From Reichenbachiella faecimaris (GTDB lineage Bacteria; Bacteroidota; Bacteroidia; Cytophagales; Cyclobacteriaceae): a stretch of 64,000 nt of DNA. The stretch spans positions 95,696 through 159,695 of the forward strand of contig NZ_FWYF01000002.1 in the NCBI RefSeq assembly GCF_900176375.1, in the 5' to 3' direction. Shown in pieces: positions 1 through 7,303 of this stretch. The position numbers and the translations under genes were made by a program. The notes below the pieces were generated by a model. It did no database searches. It was not told the DNA's origin and saw only the letters and a program-made list of their open reading frames with translations. Position 1 is the stretch's first letter, and the number at the start of each line of letters is the position of its first letter.

Positions 1-6
1 TTTTTT

Positions 7-78
7 GGTCCGTTCGTCTAGGGGTTAGGACGCCAGGTTTTCATCCTGGTAACAGGGGTTCGATTCCCCTACGGACTA
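7..78 (+). tRNA. tRNA-Glu (anticodon TTC), copy 1
   Basis: A complete 72-nt cloverleaf can be folded. The acceptor GGTCCGT pairs with ACGGACT (one G-U), the discriminator is A, the anticodon arm is CCAGG-TTTTCAT-CCTGG with TTC at the centre, and the T arm is AGGGG-TTCGATT-CCCCT. CCA is not encoded. It is base-for-base identical to the copy that follows. Confidence 0.97.
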
Positions 79-86
79 CAATACTT

Positions 87-112
87 AGGACGCTTTGTCG
101 TCCTTTTATTTT
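87..112 (+). terminator. Stem-loop in the spacer between the two tRNA-Glu genes
   Basis: The inverted repeat AGGACG-CTTTGT-CGTCCT (87-104) has a 6-bp perfect stem and is followed by a T-rich run. It could be a weak terminator of the first tRNA or a processing signal. The pair may still be co-transcribed, because the strong terminator lies after copy 2. Confidence 0.45.
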
Positions 113-123
113 GACAAAGTAAT

Positions 124-195
124 GGTCCGTTCGTCTAGGGGTTAGGACGCCAGGTTTTCATCCTGGTAACAGGGGTTCGATTCCCCTACGGACTA
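124..195 (+). tRNA. tRNA-Glu (anticodon TTC), copy 2
   Basis: Identical over all 72 nt to the copy at 7-78, with a 45-nt spacer between them. This fits a recent or gene-converted tandem duplication. No integrase gene or truncated 3' tRNA copy is visible downstream, so there is no sign that this is an active attachment site. Confidence 0.97.
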
Positions 196-202
196 CTCTT
201 TT

Positions 203-250
203 AACAAATAAAGGCTGCTAGATTAACCTCTAGCAGCCTTTATTTGTTTT
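203..250 (+). terminator. Strong intrinsic terminator after the tRNA-Glu pair
   Basis: A 19-bp perfect inverted repeat (203-221 and 230-248) with an 8-nt loop is followed by TTTT. The GC-rich core is GGCTGCTAG/CTAGCAGCC and the outer part is A/T-rich, so the structure can end transcription from either side. Confidence 0.9.
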
Positions 251-278
251 CGGCGAACAAAGAATGCACACAAGATTG

Positions 279-330
279 GGATCAGTCTGCAAAGTTGGGG
301 TTGATCACGGATCAGTCTGTGCAGTTGGGG
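279..330. repeat. Imperfect 22-nt direct repeat, period 30
   Basis: GGATCAGTCTG + 4 nt + GTTGGGG occurs at 279-300 and again at 309-330, differing only in the middle four bases. No ORF covers it. Spaced repeats of this kind occur at the ends of some insertion sequences (IS21-like ends carry multiple repeats), but no transposase is present, so it could be a remnant or a protein-binding array. Confidence 0.5.
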
Positions 331-528
331 GCAGGAGAATATTTCCGATGTCTGAGTAAGCTTGTAAGCTCAGGGTTCATCTCGTAGCTCAGCGGAGAAA
401 TCTTCTCAAGGTCTAGCGGAAAATTTGCTTGGACATTTACATTCGGCTGCCAGCTAACGAGATTTCGCTAGTCGTACCTCCAGACGGAATGACTTTTATT
501 GACCTAGGACTAGGTAACTGTTTGAAAA

Positions 529-753
529 CTACTCACACTGTTCGCTATCGTCAAGCATATAAAGTGCAGAATCAAGATCTTGCAGGCTCTTCAAAAGTAA
601 GCACTTAAATCGATCAAAATCCACATCTGAAATTTCATTCCCTTCTAACAACTCACAAAGGCTTACCGCATTGGTAAGATATTTTCTGATTTCATGGTTT
701 AAACGAAAAATTTGTTCACTTCTGAATTTTAGTTGCTTGACTGAAAGATTCAT
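529..753 (-). CDS. Small protein resembling a stand-alone histidine-kinase dimerisation (H-box) helix
   Basis: This 74-residue protein has no signal peptide or membrane segment. Around residues 18-30 it reads LNHEIRKYLTNAV, close to the HisKA H-box pattern (H-E-[LI]-R-x-P-L-[TS]-x-[IL]). The usual proline is replaced by tyrosine. The rest is predicted helical (LLKSLQDLDSALYML), as expected for the second DHp helix. No ATPase domain follows and no kinase neighbour is present. It may be a phosphotransfer or dimerisation mini-protein, a decayed kinase fragment, or an unrelated helical hairpin. The ATG start follows an A-rich leader, normal for this phylum. It is monocistronic, lying more than 250 bp from the next ORF. 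The similarity is by eye only. Confidence 0.5.
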   Translation of the reverse strand: MNLSVKQLKFRSEQIFRLNHEIRKYLTNAVSLCELLEGNEISDVDFDRFKCLLLKSLQDLDSALYMLDDSEQCE

Positions 754-1027
754 AAACTGTTGGTTTGGTTAAGTTAATTTGTACAGACAGATTTTACATG
801 TAGTTATTAGCCATTGTTTGTTCGTCACTTTATCCATCATTAATCAAAGTTTATGGAACCATTCCATACCTTGATATCAACATTAAATCAAGCTGAACAT
901 ATCATATAACTCATTAACTGTAAGCTAAAGTTGCTTAATAAGTTCCCATTTAATGGGGGTTCATGAATCAAACCCAAGGGGCAAATGAGCACAAGCTTAA
1001 ATTTATGCCTGCATGATTCAATAGGCT
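754..1027. other. Intergenic region with two adjacent short dyads
   Basis: No ORF is supported here. A 7-bp inverted repeat TATGGAA-CCA-TTCCATA lies at 852-868, followed at once by the perfect palindrome TTGATATCAA at 871-880. These could be operator-like sites upstream of the 529-753 gene, but nothing shows which protein would bind them. Confidence 0.3.
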
Positions 1028-1285
1028 TTATTCAGCAGACGATTGAATCAATTTCAGCTCGGAAGTGAGACCATGTTGGCATTTCATACTGATGATGGTT
1101 TCACCATTACTGATTTTAGTAGCTATAACTGCTCTGGATGGCTCAACACGCCACTCTCCTCTCAGCGTTAGACTAGAGGCATCTGCGTAGCTAATACCAC
1201 GATCTATCCATACCACGCAAGTGTAAGCTTGAATGGCAGAGAACAACGCATGCTGCTTGACCTGATCATTCTTGAGAAATATCAA
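1028..1285 (-). CDS. Hypothetical small ORF, TTG start
   Basis: An 85-residue ORF of unknown function. The longest reading begins at TTG, with an in-frame stop just upstream and no clear ribosome binding site. The sequence mixes hydrophobic and charged residues (CVVWIDRG..., GEWRVEPSRAVIATK) and could form a small beta-rich domain. No motif was recognised. It lies about 60 bp downstream of the galE 3' end on the same strand, so it might be a distal gene of that operon. It could equally be a chance ORF. Confidence 0.25.
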   Translation of the reverse strand: MIFLKNDQVKQHALFSAIQAYTCVVWIDRGISYADASSLTLRGEWRVEPSRAVIATKISNGETIISMKCQHGLTSELKLIQSSAE

Positions 1286-1344
1286 TAGTAATATTTAGAT
1301 AATTGATAACTTGTTCATTGCCGTTAATCTGTTATTGTGGAGAA

Positions 1345-2379
1345 TTATACTGCACCCTCAGTTTGCCATTTCCAAGCGGTAGCCATCATCTCAGCCAGCC
1401 CTTTTTCAGCTTTCCATCCCAGTTCTTCATTGGCCAAGGTGGTATCGGCAAAGATTTGTTCGATGTCCCCTTCTCTCCGATCCACCAATTCATAGTTCAC
1501 TTTGACTCCGTTTACTTCTTCAAATTTTTTCACGGTTTCTAGTACGGAAAATCCATTGCCTGTACCAATGTTGAAAAATTCGAAGTTTGACTTGTTCTTT
1601 TGCTCGATCATACGTCTCAGGGCAATCACATGGGCTTTGGCCAAATCCACGGCGTGGATATAATCCCGGATCGCAGTGCCATCAGGTGTATTGTAATCAC
1701 TCCCGAAAATGCTCAACTTCGGACGAATGCCTGCTGCTGTTTGGGTAATAAATGGAACCAAGTTGTTTGGTGTGCCATTGGGCAGCTCTCCTATAAGGGC
1801 AGATTCGTGTGCGCCTACAGGATTGAAGTACCTCAGTGCAATGGCACAGAGTTGCTCATGTGCCTTGGCCGTGTCTCTCAATATTTCTTCACAAATCTGT
1901 TTGGTGTTGCCATAAGGTGATTCGGCCTCTTGGAAAGGTGTACTTTCATCCACTGGTAATTGATCAGGCTGGCCGTAGACGGTACATGAGGATGAGAACA
2001 CCATACTGGAAGTTTCAAAAGCCTTCATCATCTCTAATAGGTTCATTAAAGAAAGCAGATTGTTCCTATAGTATAACAAAGGATTTTCGACCGATTCTCC
2101 CACAGCTTTGCTTGCAGCAAAATGGATGATGGCTGATATATTTTCCTCCTTTTTAAAACATGATTTCAAAATGTCAATATCACATAAATTGAGCTGGTAA
2201 AATGTCGGTCTGACACCAGTGATTTTTTCAATTCTGTCCAATACCTCAATTTTAGAATTTGACAAGTCATCAATAATTACTACCTCATAGCCATCATTGA
2301 TCAATTCAACTACTGTATGCGACCCGATAAACCCTGTCCCACCAGTTACCAATATTTTCTCTGCTCTCTGTCTGCTCAT
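1345..2379 (-). CDS. galE: UDP-glucose / UDP-N-acetylglucosamine 4-epimerase
   Basis: GalE interconverts UDP-Glc and UDP-Gal (or the GlcNAc/GalNAc pair) with bound NAD+ in the cytoplasm. The 344-residue length is normal for the extended SDR family. The Rossmann glycine motif GGTGFIGSH lies at residues 13-21. The catalytic set is a serine in SSSC (129-132) and Y156xxxK160 in SPYGNTK. It is the last gene of a minus-strand run starting at nagB, 2 bp after the kinase gene. In that setting a role with N-acetylhexosamine nucleotides is likely, as in the galacto-N-biose pathway of bifidobacteria. That role is inferred from neighbours. A second galE paralogue lies at 46260-47291. The epimerase call is secure; substrate preference cannot be read from the sequence. 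Confidence 0.93.
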   Translation of the reverse strand: MSRQRAEKILVTGGTGFIGSHTVVELINDGYEVVIIDDLSNSKIEVLDRIEKITGVRPTFYQLNLCDIDILKSCFKKEENISAIIHFAASKAVGESVENPLLYYRNNLLSLMNLLEMMKAFETSSMVFSSSCTVYGQPDQLPVDESTPFQEAESPYGNTKQICEEILRDTAKAHEQLCAIALRYFNPVGAHESALIGELPNGTPNNLVPFITQTAAGIRPKLSIFGSDYNTPDGTAIRDYIHAVDLAKAHVIALRRMIEQKNKSNFEFFNIGTGNGFSVLETVKKFEEVNGVKVNYELVDRREGDIEQIFADTTLANEELGWKAEKGLAEMMATAWKWQTEGAV

Positions 2380-2381
2380 GA

Positions 2382-3491
2382 TTACAAAATTATACTCGCC
2401 TGCTTGGCAATTATTTTTTTAATGTCCAGCTGTTGTTCCATTATTTGACGAACCAATTCTAGTTGCACTTTGGATCTGTCCCAATTATGTTGAGGGTGTT
2501 TGATTTTGTAATACACGTCTCCTTGGAGGTAATCGGTCAAAAATCTTACGCCCATGATATAGGCCAACAATGCGCCTGAAATGCCCAGGTATTCAATTTC
2601 AACTGGCATCAATATATCTCTGGTGGCTTCCAAGTACCCTGAGGTAAACCCTTCGAATTTGTCAATATCGAAATGTACAAGCGACAGATCCGTTTCGTCT
2701 TCCTCTGCTGTATTGGTACTGGTTCTAATGCCATCTCCAAAATCATAATGCACCACTCCAGGCATTACCGTATCCAAATCAATGACACAAACCCCTTTGT
2801 CATGCTCATCCAGCAGCACATTATTAAACTTGGTGTCGTTGTGCGTGACGCGCAGTGGAATCTTACCTTTTATTCTAAGTGCTTCGATTTCGCACATCTG
2901 CTCTGCCATGCTTCGTACAAAATCTATGGCTGATCGCACCTCTCCTGCCCGACCTTTTTCGTCTGCAACCACTGCAGCTTCAAATGTCTGGAGCCTTAAA
3001 ATGATGTTGTGAAATTCGGGAAGCGTGTGAACCAAAGTGTCTGCGGGAAAATCAGACAATAATCGCATGAAGCATCCAAAAGCCAATGCACCTTGAAAGG
3101 CCTGCTCGGGCGTTTCTACTACATCGTAGGATTTCGTCCCCTTCTTGAATTCAAACATGCGCCAATAGTTATCCTCCTGTTTGGTGAATAATTGACCGCC
3201 ATGCGACTTTACAATATTGAGTGTCTCTTGTTTGAAATCAGCTTGTTTGCTATTACTGATATGATTGGTCACTTTCCAAATATTATCCATCATACCTGGC
3301 ACATCTTTGAATACCTGATGATTTACCCGTTGAAGCAAATAGTCTGGTTTGGTCTGATCCGTGTTCTCCAATCTGTAGGTATCATTGATGTGACCATTCC
3401 CGAATGGCCTGGCCTTCTGAATGTCCCCTTCAAAATCAAACTGATTAAAAATTTCACTGACATTGGCCAGCCCGTCTGTTTTCACTTCCAT
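2382..3491 (-). CDS. N-acetylhexosamine 1-kinase-like phosphotransferase (APH fold)
   Basis: A 369-residue cytosolic kinase of the aminoglycoside-phosphotransferase fold. The catalytic loop is RVTHNDTKFNN (D219 as base) and the metal-binding motif is VIDLDTVMPG. The N-terminal part has GHINDTYRL and LLQRVNHQVF. Bacteroidota proteins like this are often annotated as mucin-desulfating enzymes, but the motifs are those of NahK-type sugar kinases, which phosphorylate GlcNAc or GalNAc at C1. The gene overlaps the upstream nucleotidyltransferase by 10 nt and sits next to galE, consistent with a HexNAc-1-P to UDP-HexNAc route. The fold is very likely correct. The exact substrate is inferred from the neighbours. 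Confidence 0.82.
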   Translation of the reverse strand: MEVKTDGLANVSEIFNQFDFEGDIQKARPFGNGHINDTYRLENTDQTKPDYLLQRVNHQVFKDVPGMMDNIWKVTNHISNSKQADFKQETLNIVKSHGGQLFTKQEDNYWRMFEFKKGTKSYDVVETPEQAFQGALAFGCFMRLLSDFPADTLVHTLPEFHNIILRLQTFEAAVVADEKGRAGEVRSAIDFVRSMAEQMCEIEALRIKGKIPLRVTHNDTKFNNVLLDEHDKGVCVIDLDTVMPGVVHYDFGDGIRTSTNTAEEDETDLSLVHFDIDKFEGFTSGYLEATRDILMPVEIEYLGISGALLAYIMGVRFLTDYLQGDVYYKIKHPQHNWDRSKVQLELVRQIMEQQLDIKKIIAKQASIIL

Positions 3492-4390
3492 AATTTCTGG
3501 GGATAAATTTCTGCATCAACCAACTGATTCAAATTTCTCTTGGCAATAGGTTTGTCTTCCTGATAAGTAACTCCAAACCATTGTTCCTCAGAGGTAAGTA
3601 CTGGTACTTTTACGCCTAACTGGCGCACCTGATCCAGCACTGAAGGAATAAAAAATTCAGACTTAAGTTCTTGACCTTCCTTTTTCAGAAAATCAACAAA
3701 CATCGATTGCATGACTTCAAAAACCTGAGATGTGAAGCCCATTAAATTCATGGATACCATTTCTTTCCCTGTTAAATCAAAGCTGTTTCCATCTTCTTCA
3801 TAATAAGCGCCACCACTTTCCTTCTTGAAAATATGTGTGCGCTCAATGATCTCAGTCAGCTCACTGTGATCATTGGTCTGGCAAATGCCTCTTGATACCC
3901 GACCATGTTCTGAAAGCGTATTCTCTAAAACAAAGCCAACCAAACAAGCATCCAATTTGGAGTCGTCGAGTGTAATCAAATGATTATACATGGTTTCCAA
4001 AGATTTTCTTCCATAGAAATCATCTGCATTCACTATAGCAAAAGGCTCTTGTATTTTTGGAGCCGCAGTCATGACGGCATGTGCTGTGCCCCAGGGCTTT
4101 TCACGGCCTTCAGGGACTTGAAATCCTTCAGGCAATACATCCAATTCCTGAAACACGTATTCTATCTGAACTTTGTCTGCTAGCTTATTGATAAAGATTT
4201 CCTTGAACTCTGCTTCTATGCTTTCTCTGATAACGAAGACAATTTTCTCAAATCCTGCCTCAATCGCATCGTAGATCGCATAGTCCACAATAGTTTCTCC
4301 ATTTGGACCAAATTTGTCTATTTGCTTCAAACTGCCATATCTGCTTCCTAAGCCAGCTGCCAATACTAATAAACTTGGTTTTTTCATCAT
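3482..4390 (-). CDS. Sugar-1-phosphate nucleotidyltransferase
   Basis: A 302-residue NTP-transferase. The N-terminal nucleotide-binding motif LVLAAGLGSRYGSLKQ (residues 7-22) has the LxxGxGxRxxxxxxK signature, and a metal-binding region lies in the INADDFYG stretch. It should join UTP (or another NTP) to a sugar-1-phosphate. It lies between the kinase gene (10-nt overlap) and the truncated kinase paralogue, so its natural substrate may be the kinase's product, HexNAc-1-P, yielding UDP-HexNAc for GalE. No left-handed beta-helix acetyltransferase domain is present, so it is not GlmU. The class is confident; substrate and base specificity are inferred. Confidence 0.82.
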   Translation of the reverse strand: MMKKPSLLVLAAGLGSRYGSLKQIDKFGPNGETIVDYAIYDAIEAGFEKIVFVIRESIEAEFKEIFINKLADKVQIEYVFQELDVLPEGFQVPEGREKPWGTAHAVMTAAPKIQEPFAIVNADDFYGRKSLETMYNHLITLDDSKLDACLVGFVLENTLSEHGRVSRGICQTNDHSELTEIIERTHIFKKESGGAYYEEDGNSFDLTGKEMVSMNLMGFTSQVFEVMQSMFVDFLKKEGQELKSEFFIPSVLDQVRQLGVKVPVLTSEEQWFGVTYQEDKPIAKRNLNQLVDAEIYPQKLWK

Positions 4391-4416
4391 CTCATGATTT
4401 TAAGGCCTTTAGGCTT

Positions 4417-5115
4417 CTAGTAAGCCAAGACTCGGTTTCTATTCATTTCTAATTCTATGCCTGAGTAGTTATTTACTTCATTCAAAACCCTCAAACGCTT
4501 GCGATCCAGTCTTGCCGCTCTTTCAATTGTTGAATTCAGCCATTGTTCTTCCCTCCAAATGTTATTCATAATAGTGAGCTGCTTGATGAGTCGTAGCACA
4601 TAGTCTATTTCATTTTTTATCTCTTCAGGCGCCCTTTTTGTTGCAGATGCATGTAATAAATCTGTAGGCTCAATTTCTACCAGGCTTTGAATTGGAAGCT
4701 CATCTATGTCGGATATGAACTTACCAAATACAGACGCCCAATTGAATGCATTTTCGTGTATGTCCTTGATTTTACATAGTTCTCTTCTGCTTAGCAAGTG
4801 ATACATTCTCCAATAATACCCATCAGTATCCCTGTAATATTGACTACCACCCTCCTTGGTTGTAGCTGGACGCACAGGATCTATGACTTGTTCTCCATCA
4901 GGTTCGAAATAATCTATCGCTAAACTTATATTTTTCATTAACAATTTAATGTCCTTGAAAATTCGAGGATTGATGCGCTGGAGCAAGCCATCTGGTTTGC
5001 TGACATCAGAATTCTTGAGATAAAATGTATCATTGATCAACTCGCCGCCGAAACCTTCCAGCTTGCAGGAAGAACAAGAAAATCTAAATTCGTTAAGCGC
5101 TTCAAGTATTTTCAT
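4417..5115 (-). CDS. Truncated NahK-like paralogue lacking the catalytic half
   Basis: This 232-residue protein matches the N-terminal part of the NahK-like kinase at 2382-3491. Shared elements are the N-lobe motif (GELINDTFYLKN vs GHINDTYRLEN), LLQRINPRIFKD vs LLQRVNHQVFKD, and YYWRMYHL vs NYWRMFEF. It stops before the catalytic loop: there is no HNDTKFNN or DLD motif. The final ~40 residues are R/N-rich and resemble nothing in the kinase. It may be a decaying duplicate or a retained non-catalytic subunit. The frame is open from an ATG with no internal stop, which leaves a functional role possible. It lies between nagB and the nucleotidyltransferase on the same strand. Confidence 0.7.
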   Translation of the reverse strand: MKILEALNEFRFSCSSCKLEGFGGELINDTFYLKNSDVSKPDGLLQRINPRIFKDIKLLMKNISLAIDYFEPDGEQVIDPVRPATTKEGGSQYYRDTDGYYWRMYHLLSRRELCKIKDIHENAFNWASVFGKFISDIDELPIQSLVEIEPTDLLHASATKRAPEEIKNEIDYVLRLIKQLTIMNNIWREEQWLNSTIERAARLDRKRLRVLNEVNNYSGIELEMNRNRVLAY

Positions 5116-5155
5116 GTGAACGATACATCTTTGTGACTCTTCAATTCTTTAAAAT

Positions 5156-5181
5156 GTCGGCCAGACCAGTGCCTGGCCGAC
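5156..5181 (-). terminator. Intercistronic stem-loop downstream of nagB
   Basis: GTCGGCCAG (5156-5164) and CTGGCCGAC (5173-5181) form a perfect 9-bp GC-rich stem with an 8-nt loop. Read on the minus strand it is followed by ATTTTAAAG, so there is only a short T run. It lies between the nagB stop and the next gene and could be a partial terminator or an mRNA-stabilising hairpin. Confidence 0.6.
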
Positions 5182-5247
5182 TTCTGCATACGCTAATCCA
5201 ACAGCTGCAGAAATAACTAAACCCTATTAAGTACAATTTCAATTGAT

Positions 5248-7167
5248 CTAGTAATCATATTTTACAAAGGCTTCCATCGCCTCATATTCAGCAAGACCCA
5301 GGCTATCATAAATTTTGGCAGTTTCCCTATTTCGGTCTTCTGCTCTCTGCCAAAATTCGCGCTTGTCTTCGCCTGGGAAAACGGGTGTGTCTTTCTGAGA
5401 TTGATGCTTAAATATTGCTTTTCTCTTCTTGACCAAATCCATTGGGCTTAGTGGCACAGCCATCTGAATTTCATCTACATCCCATTCTTGCCATGCTCCA
5501 CGATACAACCAGAGGAAACAATCTTTTGCCCAAGATTCACTCTTTACATTTGCAAGCCCTTTGAAGATGGCATCCAAACACACCTTATGTGTACCATGTG
5601 GATCTCTCAAATCACCTGCCGCAAAAACCTGATGAGGTTTCACTTTCTTAAGCAATTCAGTAATAATGGCGACATCCGCTTCGCCTATGTCTTTTTTATT
5701 GACTGCACCTGTTTCGTAAAAAGGTAAATTCAAAAAGTGAATTCTTTCGTCTGGCAGCCCTACCAAACGAGCACCTGCTGCAGCTTCTCCTTTTCTGATC
5801 AGACCCTTTACTTTTCTGACCACTTCATGATCCTTGGTCTCACCACCTTTATTACTTATGCTATCCAATGCCGTTTGGTAGATTTTCTCTGCTTCGTCTT
5901 CATTGAGTCCTAGCTCAATCGATAGGTCATGGTAGAAATCCAAAAACCTCCTGGCGTCATCGTCAAATACGGCAATGTTTCCAGAAGTTTGGTAAGCCAC
6001 ATGTACCTCATGGCCTTGTTCGGCCAATTTCAGGAAAGTACCTCCCATGGAGATTACATCATCATCTGGGTGTGGGCTGAAGACGATCACTCTCTTTTTC
6101 TCTGGCAAAGCCCTTTCTGGCCTATTGGTGTCATCTGCTCCGGGTTTTCCGCCTGGCCATCCTGTAATCGTTTTTTGTAGGGCGTTGAATATTTTTACAT
6201 TGAGCTCCTGACTCCCGTTATAATGTGCGATCAAGTCGCCCAATCCATTTTCTCTGTATTGATCATCTGTAAGTTTCAGAATAGGCAAACCCAATTTTTG
6301 ACTCAGCCAGATGACTGCCGATTTTGTCAGTTTTTCATTCCATTCGCAAATGGAAGAAATCCATGGTGTTTTCACTTTTGCCAGTTGGAGGGAAGCGTTT
6401 TCATCTACTACCACCTCGACATCCAAATGCTTTTGCAAGAAGGTGGCTGGTACTGCCTCACTTATGATTCCTTCTACTGTTCTTTTAATGATGGGTGCCT
6501 TCTTCTCTCCCCAAGCCATCAAGATTACTTTTTTGGCTTTAAAAATGCTTTGAATGCCCATGGTAATTGCTCTTGTCGGAACTAACTCCTCACGACCAAA
6601 ATCACTCGCTGCATCCTGTATGGTCAACGGATCGAGCTTAACGAGCCTGGTCTTGGACTCGAAATAAGAGCCAGGTTCGTTGAACCCAATATGACCCGTT
6701 CTCCCAATGCCCAATAGCTGCAAATCTATACCTCCTAGCTCATCAATTTTTTGTTCGTATGTTCGGCAGTAGTGATCTATGGCGTCAATAGTCAATTCAC
6801 CATCTGGAATATTTATGTTTTCGGATTTGATGTCTACATGATCAAACAAGTGCTGATGCATGAAATAGTAATAACTCTGATCAGAAGTTTTTCTCATTGG
6901 ATAGTATTCATCCAGATTGAAGCTTACCACATTGGCAAAGCTCAATCCATCTTCTTGATGCATTCGAACCAGTTCTCTATAGACCTTGATTGGGCTCGAT
7001 CCCGTGGCCAAACCTAAGACCGCCATTTTATTCTGGCTCTGCTTTTCCTTTATGACGGATGCCATCTGCTCAGCCACAGCAATACTCGCCACTACGTCTG
7101 ATTCGAAAACTCGGACTGGAATTCTCTCTATTCCTTCTTTCTTAAAATTTATGTCTTCTGTTACCAT
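5248..7167 (-). CDS. nagB: Glucosamine-6-phosphate deaminase fused to a PIG-L (LmbE) deacetylase domain
   Basis: A 639-residue two-domain cytosolic enzyme. Residues ~1-270 are NagB: the phosphate-binding stretch GLATGSSPIKVYREL, the catalytic NLDEYYPM, and the lid motif GIGRTGHIGFNEPGS. NagB converts GlcN-6-P to fructose-6-P plus ammonia. From about residue 355 a PIG-L-type zinc deacetylase follows, with SPHPDDDVISMGG near 364 and a late RDPHGTHK metal-binding histidine motif. Free-standing NagB is about 260 residues. This long form is known in Bacteroidota. No separate nagA lies in the window, so the C-terminal domain is a candidate GlcNAc-6-P deacetylase; that is inference. It is the first gene of the minus-strand operon and reads away from the two LacI-type operators. 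Confidence 0.9.
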   Translation of the reverse strand: MVTEDINFKKEGIERIPVRVFESDVVASIAVAEQMASVIKEKQSQNKMAVLGLATGSSPIKVYRELVRMHQEDGLSFANVVSFNLDEYYPMRKTSDQSYYYFMHQHLFDHVDIKSENINIPDGELTIDAIDHYCRTYEQKIDELGGIDLQLLGIGRTGHIGFNEPGSYFESKTRLVKLDPLTIQDAASDFGREELVPTRAITMGIQSIFKAKKVILMAWGEKKAPIIKRTVEGIISEAVPATFLQKHLDVEVVVDENASLQLAKVKTPWISSICEWNEKLTKSAVIWLSQKLGLPILKLTDDQYRENGLGDLIAHYNGSQELNVKIFNALQKTITGWPGGKPGADDTNRPERALPEKKRVIVFSPHPDDDVISMGGTFLKLAEQGHEVHVAYQTSGNIAVFDDDARRFLDFYHDLSIELGLNEDEAEKIYQTALDSISNKGGETKDHEVVRKVKGLIRKGEAAAGARLVGLPDERIHFLNLPFYETGAVNKKDIGEADVAIITELLKKVKPHQVFAAGDLRDPHGTHKVCLDAIFKGLANVKSESWAKDCFLWLYRGAWQEWDVDEIQMAVPLSPMDLVKKRKAIFKHQSQKDTPVFPGEDKREFWQRAEDRNRETAKIYDSLGLAEYEAMEAFVKYDY

Positions 7168-7232
7168 ATCATTTCATTATCTCTTCACAAACCAAGACAA
7201 TAATTAAATAAAAAGCAAGCGAAATTGGAATT

Positions 7233-7267
7233 TGTTCACGTGAACATTATATTTGTTCTCGTGAACA
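7233..7267. promoter_or_regulatory. Two tandem LacI-type operators between nagB and the regulator gene
   Basis: Site 1 is the perfect 14-bp palindrome TGTTCACGTGAACA at 7233-7246. Site 2, TGTTCTCGTGAACA at 7254-7267, differs at one base. The centres are exactly 21 bp apart, two helical turns, so both face the same side of the DNA. They lie between the divergent nagB operon and the LacI-type gene. The even-length palindrome with central CG is typical of LacI-family operators, so the adjacent regulator is the likely ligand and autoregulation is likely. Confidence 0.88.
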
Positions 7268-7303
7268 ATAAATTTTAGCACGCTGAAACTTGTTCCCTAA
7301 ATA

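Noticed and set aside
7..195. tRNA-Glu pair as an attachment site of an integrated element
   Set aside because: No integrase, no truncated tRNA 3' copy and no element boundary were seen.
5248..7167. NagB-PIG-L chain as a sequencing or assembly fusion
   Set aside because: The frame is continuous, both motif sets are intact, and long NagB proteins of this type are known in Bacteroidota.
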